DNA of 18,257 nt from CAYRFU01 sp964423525. Its GTDB lineage: Bacteria > Vulcanimicrobiota > Xenobia > Xenobiales > JADMJV01. Shown here in pieces: positions 13,807 through 18,257 of the stretch (positions are counted from its first letter, which is position 1; every line of letters begins with the position of its first letter). The position numbers and the translations under genes were made by a program. The notes under the pieces were generated by a model, which worked only from the letters and a program-made list of their open reading frames with translations, had not been told where the DNA came from and made no database searches. The stretch spans positions 1 through 18,257 of the forward strand of contig CAYRFU010000120.1 of assembly GCA_964423525.1 (NCBI GenBank). The letters run 5' to 3'.

Positions 13807-16800
13807 TTAGTCCTGCCCACGCTCAAGCAAAGCCCGAAGCTCCTCTCCGGACAATTCGCTATCGGTCGCGGTCCCATCCATCACCTCGATGTTTGCACTC
13901 GGGAAGTCCACCTGGGGTGCATCAGCGGCCAATTCGCCCTCAGCCATCCGGTCTACAATCTCTGCCATTCTCTCGATGGCGGTCCGGGTATCAACCACCT
14001 CAGCCGGCTGAGGGTCGTCCGCCGCAGCTAGACCTGAAGCCTCCCCATCGTCGGCTCGGAGCCTTTCAACGTAGGCGTCTAGCCGCTCTTCAACAGAGGC
14101 TGCAGCCTCCACGGTAGGCCTAGGATCGAAAGTCACAGGCCCCTCGCTACCTATCAAAGTATCCTGATGGGCCGCACCCGCCAGGGATTCACCGCCCGTG
14201 GCCTGTTGAGAGCCTTCAACCAGAAGCCTTTCGAACTCACTATGAGCGTCACTCCAACCGGACTCCCGAGCAGCGCGGTCGATGATATTACTCAGCTCAA
14301 AGACCTGGCTACTCTCAAGACTCGGCGTTTGAGCCAGGGCCCGCAAAGCATCTTCCAGGTCGAGAGAACCGAGGTTGCCTTTGTTCAAAAGGTATTCTCC
14401 AAGTTGAACGTGCTCAGGGCTGTAGTCGGGGTTAGCCAGGACTTGCTCGACGGCCATCTTTCCCCCCTCCCAAAGGGAGTGTTCCGACAACGTGCTGGCC
14501 AAAGCTTCGGCCATATCGGCCTGAGCCGCACTCACCTGGGGGGCCGCCAGCAGCTCCAAAGCGGCTTGCTCTGAGTGACTCGAGTTATTCTGAATTAGAG
14601 CCAGGCCGGCCCGCACGTGCTCGGGCGACAAGTTGGGGTTCTTGACAGCCACGTTAAAGGCTTCGTCTCCTCCCCCATATTGAGCGTGTTTCACCGAATA
14701 ATCGACCAAAGCCTGATACAGCTCGACGTGGGACTCGTTTAACTCCTCGGTCTGCACGATCTGCTTGTAGGTCGCAGCGAAGGAATTGCTGCCTCCAGCC
14801 AGTTCAGCCACCAAGGCTTTGCCCAGCTGGGCATGGATCGGTCCGAAGTGCTCGGCGTTGAGAGTCATATCCACCACCGTTCCTCCACCAGTCCAGAAGT
14901 AGTGGTCGTCCATCACGTGTCCAAGGGCCGACACAACTTCAGCTTGGTGCTCGTTGAAACCGGTGGCGGCCAGGAGCCTCTTGGCCGCACTGGAAGAGGT
15001 AGAAGATCTCGTCTCCACCAACTCCTTGGCCACCTCAGCTTGGGTTTCGTTCAAGTCTGGATTGACCAGGCCTATTTCCAAGAACTCCGTGGCCCCGTCC
15101 CAATGCGCATATTGAGCAGACAGTTCTAACATTCCGGTCAAGAGACTTCTGTGACCCTCGGTCACAGTTTCGGTCTGGAGGACCAGCTGTCTCGCTTCTT
15201 CCGTCTTGAAAGCGGTATTATCACCATGGTGAGCGATCTGCTCCAGCATCTGCTGGTGCTCAACCCCAAGGTGATCGTTGGCCAGAATGTCCGCCGCAAG
15301 CGAGGGAATCGCCTCGATGAAACCCACTTGAAGGGGCGTAATGGGCTCTCCCGCCAGGAGTGCCAGAGCCGAGTCGGTTTGGCGGGCTTCGAGCAAGGCT
15401 CGAACAGCCTGGAGATTGGTGTCGGCCACCTCGGGGTGAGCCATAAACGTGGAAGTGATGTGGTCGTGGAGGGTGCTTTGGCCGACAGCATAGTTAGGCG
15501 TCTCCAGAAGATCACCAAGCTTTTCGAGCTGGTCTGTATCGAGCTCGGAAGTCTCACTCGAGATCGTTAGCTTAACCGAGGCCTCGGCTTGGGCGCCGCC
15601 CTCTTTGAGGTCTCGAAGAGCCAGAGCGGCCCTGGATTCATCCAGATCTCGGGCCTCGAGAATCTGCTTGAAAAGGTCGTTTCCGGCAAAGGAGGTGTCT
15701 CTTGCGGCCAGGTCCACCACCTCCAGCAACACGTCCCGTTGATGGTCGTTCATCTCAGGACTGGAGAACAAGACTCCCAGGGCTTCACTCGAATCAAAAG
15801 CGTCGTCGCGAGCCATCTTCTCAGTCAGCGCTCGACCAACCGCCAGGTTGTTGGGTCCAAACTCCGCGTTGGAAGCCACCCGATTCAAATAGTCGGTCGG
15901 GTTATCCCATTCGAAGCGGACCTCCGTTTCACCGAGACTGACCACCATAGCAGCCTGGGAATCGGTCAGTTCGTTGTTCATCAACGTCCGAACCGCGCTC
16001 TCGACGTAAGATGAGCCTTTGGTCAGCAATGAGACCGCGCCTTCTGCGGCCGTTGAAGTGACCCCCCGATTGGCCATCACCTCCGAGAAAAGGGCGTCGG
16101 CGTTGAAAGTCCTATCGGCGTAAGCCGCATCAGCAATCCCGATCAGGACGTCGCGCTGCTGGTCGGTGACCTCAGCAACCTTGACGAGCTGGGCCAGGGA
16201 ATCGCTTGAACTGAACTGGTCCTGGACGGCCATTTTGTCGATAAGAACCTCTCCGACGGCGAGGTTGTTGGGCCCGAACTCCTGGTTCGCAGCCAGGTCC
16301 TCAAGAATCTGGGTCACTCCGTTCCATCCGCCAAGCTCCACCGTCTTGCGAGCGATGGCCCCGACCATGCTCGCCTGAGACTCGGTCAGGTCGTAGCGGA
16401 GGGCGACCCTGACTGCAGGCTCAGCCAAACGGGAACCCGTGTCAAGCAGTTCTACGGCAAGCTCGGAGCGAGCCGAATTCAGGTTGATATTGGCCAGGAC
16501 GTCCTCGAAAAGAGCATTGGCGTCGAACTGCACGTCAGCAACGGCCGCATCGGCAAGGGCTATCAGCACATCTCGCTGCTGGTCGGTGACGGAGGGAGCA
16601 GTCATCAACTTGTCGAGGGGCGGCGGCAAGGGAATGAGGGTCGCCCACGACCCGTCCGACGCGGCGAGGCTAGCGGTCGACTTAAACTGGTCGCCTCCCG
16701 CCATCTTCTCAAGGAGCACCTGTCCCACGGCCAGGTGATTGTCGCTAAAGTAAGGGTTGGCAGCGAGACCGTCCAAGAGGCCTTGAGCATCATCCCATCC

Positions 16801-18257
16801 CCCTTCGGCCACCGACTTCTGGTTGATGCGGTCCATCATGCCCCTCTGGGCCTGATTGAGAGGTTGGCCCGCCACCATCCGGGCGGTCACTTCCCCAGCT
16901 GCCGGGTTCTGACCGAGAAGGCGAGTCGCTTCCTCAACAGTTTCCTGGTCAAGCCCGTCGTTGGCTAGCACGGAGTCGAAAAGAGGATTGGCATCCCAAG
17001 TCCGATGGGCATGGGCCAGGTCGTTAATGGTCAGTAGAAGCTGTTGGCGGTGGCCATCAAAAGAGGTGGCGCTGGCCAGACTCTTCAGGGCGGCGGTGGA
17101 AGAAAATTCATCTCCGCCCTGCATCTTTTCCAATAGAGCCCGTCCGACCGTGAGCTGTCCCTCAGAGAAGTCTCCATTGCCAGCCAGGGTCCCGATGATC
17201 TCGACAGCGTGATGCCAGTCGTCCTGTCCGCTATACTCCTCAATCACCGAGACCATCATATCGGCCTGGGTTGTCGTCAGTTCCCCGGACAGAATTTGTA
17301 AAGCCAGGTCGTCACCCTGGTCGGCTCTCCATTCGGGAGTCGCCGAGAGAAGGCTCGTGACCACTCGTTTATGGTTCTCTGTGATGTTTGGATTCTCGAC
17401 CAGGGCGGTGGCCAGCTTGGTCGCGGTCTCCGTTTCAAACTGGGGTGCCAACTCCAAGATGTTCCGGGCACTTTCGGCGCTGACCCCCGGACTCGAGGCC
17501 AGGACACTCAAAGTCGCGTTGGCTCCTTCGAGGTCGCTCCCCATCGCGGAGTCCAGTAGCTGACTGATGGCCTGGCTTTGAGTCTCGGTCTGAAGGTCAC
17601 CTGTCAAGACATCAATGATAGCCACGGAACTCTTGAACTCGTCATCCAGGTCGATGCCTTCAATAATTTGTTCGATGAATGCTTGCTGGGAAGGAGTGAT
17701 AGAGTCAGCCCCAAGGAGAGTCCCGACGGCCAGGTCCTGTTTCCATTCCACCCGCTGGCCGGCCCTTCCGAGTTGATCTAGCAGGTTCTCCTGAACGGGG
17801 GTGATCTGGTCAGCCGCTAGAATGTGCCTGACGCTTTCAGCCACGCTTTGAGGTAGGGGGTTGACCGCACCGAGGAAGACCTCAGCGAGACCTCTTTGCT
17901 GAGCGGTTACCGAGCTGTTGAGAACCTCACCAAAGAGGTCCAGCCCTGTCTGCCCCAAGTCATGCTCCTGGCTGGTCTCGGCAATAGAGAGCGCCAGTCC
18001 CTTCTGCTCCTGGTCGAAGCTGGGGCCGGAAACCACCATTTCGAGAGCCCTTGAAGAGCCGGGACCGCTTCCGAAGGGGGCCTGGTCCAGGACCTTGGAA
18101 AACAGTTCGAGATGGTCGGCCCCGAAGTCGGGGTTCTGAGCCACCGCCAGCAGCTGGGACTGATAAGGGGCATCGAAAAGCGTCACCATGGCCTTGGCCT
18201 GACTCTGATTCAGGCCCGGGCCGCCAGCCACCAGCTCAAGCAACCGTGATTGGTCCT
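13807..18257 (-). CDS. Giant Cys-free alpha-helical repeat protein (partial, N-terminus outside window)
   Basis: The frame is open to the right edge, so at least 1482 residues are present and the start is not in view; the first in-window TTG at 18243 (residue 1 below) is internal. The protein is a chain of amphipathic helical hairpins built on LTxxQAxMVxxI and NPxFGPNNLAVGxxL modules. Anchors LTTTQADMM, LNQAQRGMM, LTESQASMV and LTDSQAAMV occur at 322, 462, 619 and 760 (spacing about 140, one interval lengthened by a 17-residue insert). In the C-terminal part similar anchors recur every 70 residues or so (1096, 1168, 1237). Residues about 1345-1478 are a non-repetitive acidic tail ending in ELSGEELRALLERGQD. 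I saw no cysteine, transmembrane segment or enzymatic motif. The pattern suggests an alpha-solenoid scaffold or adhesin-like protein, but I do not recognise the family. Confidence 0.85.
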   Translation of the reverse strand, partial: DQSRLLELVAGGPGLNQSQAKAMVTLFDAPYQSQLLAVAQNPDFGADHLELFSKVLDQAPFGSGPGSSRALEMVVSGPSFDQEQKGLALSIAETSQEHDLGQTGLDLFGEVLNSSVTAQQRGLAEVFLGAVNPLPQSVAESVRHILAADQITPVQENLLDQLGRAGQRVEWKQDLAVGTLLGADSITPSQQAFIEQIIEGIDLDDEFKSSVAIIDVLTGDLQTETQSQAISQLLDSAMGSDLEGANATLSVLASSPGVSAESARNILELAPQFETETATKLATALVENPNITENHKRVVTSLLSATPEWRADQGDDLALQILSGELTTTQADMMVSVIEEYSGQDDWHHAVEIIGTLAGNGDFSEGQLTVGRALLEKMQGGDEFSSTAALKSLASATSFDGHRQQLLLTINDLAHAHRTWDANPLFDSVLANDGLDQETVEEATRLLGQNPAAGEVTARMVAGQPLNQAQRGMMDRINQKSVAEGGWDDAQGLLDGLAANPYFSDNHLAVGQVLLEKMAGGDQFKSTASLAASDGSWATLIPLPPPLDKLMTAPSVTDQQRDVLIALADAAVADVQFDANALFEDVLANINLNSARSELAVELLDTGSRLAEPAVRVALRYDLTESQASMVGAIARKTVELGGWNGVTQILEDLAANQEFGPNNLAVGEVLIDKMAVQDQFSSSDSLAQLVKVAEVTDQQRDVLIGIADAAYADRTFNADALFSEVMANRGVTSTAAEGAVSLLTKGSSYVESAVRTLMNNELTDSQAAMVVSLGETEVRFEWDNPTDYLNRVASNAEFGPNNLAVGRALTEKMARDDAFDSSEALGVLFSSPEMNDHQRDVLLEVVDLAARDTSFAGNDLFKQILEARDLDESRAALALRDLKEGGAQAEASVKLTISSETSELDTDQLEKLGDLLETPNYAVGQSTLHDHITSTFMAHPEVADTNLQAVRALLEARQTDSALALLAGEPITPLQVGFIEAIPSLAADILANDHLGVEHQQMLEQIAHHGDNTAFKTEEARQLVLQTETVTEGHRSLLTGMLELSAQYAHWDGATEFLEIGLVNPDLNETQAEVAKELVETRSSTSSSAAKRLLAATGFNEHQAEVVSALGHVMDDHYFWTGGGTVVDMTLNAEHFGPIHAQLGKALVAELAGGSNSFAATYKQIVQTEELNESHVELYQALVDYSVKHAQYGGGDEAFNVAVKNPNLSPEHVRAGLALIQNNSSHSEQAALELLAAPQVSAAQADMAEALASTLSEHSLWEGGKMAVEQVLANPDYSPEHVQLGEYLLNKGNLGSLDLEDALRALAQTPSLESSQVFELSNIIDRAARESGWSDAHSEFERLLVEGSQQATGGESLAGAAHQDTLIGSEGPVTFDPRPTVEAAASVEERLDAYVERLRADDGEASGLAAADDPQPAEVVDTRTAIERMAEIVDRMAEGELAADAPQVDFPSANIEVMDGTATDSELSGEELRALLERGQD
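14316..15165 (-). repeat. Four to five more diverged units of about 70 codons
   Basis: These encode residues about 1027-1310. Anchors FNEHQAEVVSAL (1096), LNESHVELYQAL (1168) and VSAAQADMAEAL (1237), and NPDLNETQ (1061), NPNLSPEHV (1202) and NPDYSPEHV (1271), are spaced by roughly 70 residues or multiples of it. A 70-residue unit corresponds to two helical hairpins, and two such units match the 140-codon repeat next to it. Confidence 0.6.
15544..17280 (-). repeat. Four tandem units of about 140 codons inside the giant repeat gene
   Basis: These encode residues about 322-900. Each unit has, in order, a Q-rich helix start (LTxSQAxMV), GGW or a similar turn, NxxFGPNNLAVGxxLxEKMA, Fx(S)S plus a variable helix, DxQRDVL, ADALFxxVLAN and AVxLL. 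The second and third units are the most alike; parts of their DNA remain close, for example CTGCTGGTCGGTGAC occurs near 16155 and again near 16574. This suggests amplification by unequal duplication, with recent exchange between neighbours. Confidence 0.75.

Overview
The window looks like chromosomal DNA of a GC-rich bacterium, probably an uncultured lineage assembled from metagenomic data (it contains a run of ten Ns). No rRNA, tRNA, CRISPR array, transposase, integrase or phage gene was seen. The housekeeping genes are ordinary bacterial types and do not fix a phylum. Translation signals are mixed: some genes have a clear Shine-Dalgarno, and many start with GTG inside a 4-nt GTGA stop/start overlap.

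Layout. (1) 80-574: a lipoprotein-like fragment resembling the N-terminal part of an alpha/beta hydrolase, apparently cut short. (2) 714-2117: two divergent SAM methyltransferases. The second spans the N gap; the flanks of the gap share 7 bases, and collapsing them restores one frame. (3) 6964 down to 2114, minus strand: a tight run of a GspF/PilC inner-membrane protein, an FHA-domain protein, a GT2 glycosyltransferase with a degenerate methyltransferase-like N-terminus, a glucose-1-phosphate cytidylyltransferase (RfbF-like) and a short SDR epimerase/dehydratase. The last four are separated by 1 nt or overlap by 4 nt, so surface-sugar genes appear co-transcribed with a pilus/secretion gene and a phosphothreonine-reader gene. 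(4) 7774 down to 7069: a receiver-GGDEF response regulator broken by an internal deletion. (5) 7835-12065, plus strand: guaA, tyrS and a secreted NHL-like beta-propeller, all overlapping. (6) 12109-13751: a patch of truncated genes lying head to tail and in opposite orientations (PilX-like prepilin start, GAF domain, C69-type dipeptidase, AHSA1/SRPBCC protein, YCII/DGPF C-terminus, ECF42-like sigma factor). (7) 13807 to the right edge, minus strand: a very large, Cys-free, alpha-helical repeat protein (at least 1482 residues, N-terminus outside the window) with nested periods of about 35, 70 and 140 residues.

The themes are cell-surface glycosylation, type IV pilus/type II secretion-like machinery and signalling (FHA, GGDEF, GAF, ECF sigma). 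The two observations most worth following are the giant repeat protein, which I cannot assign to a named family, and the repeated pattern of internally deleted genes, which is either real gene decay or a systematic assembly error. All product calls come from reading motifs by eye; no database search was run.
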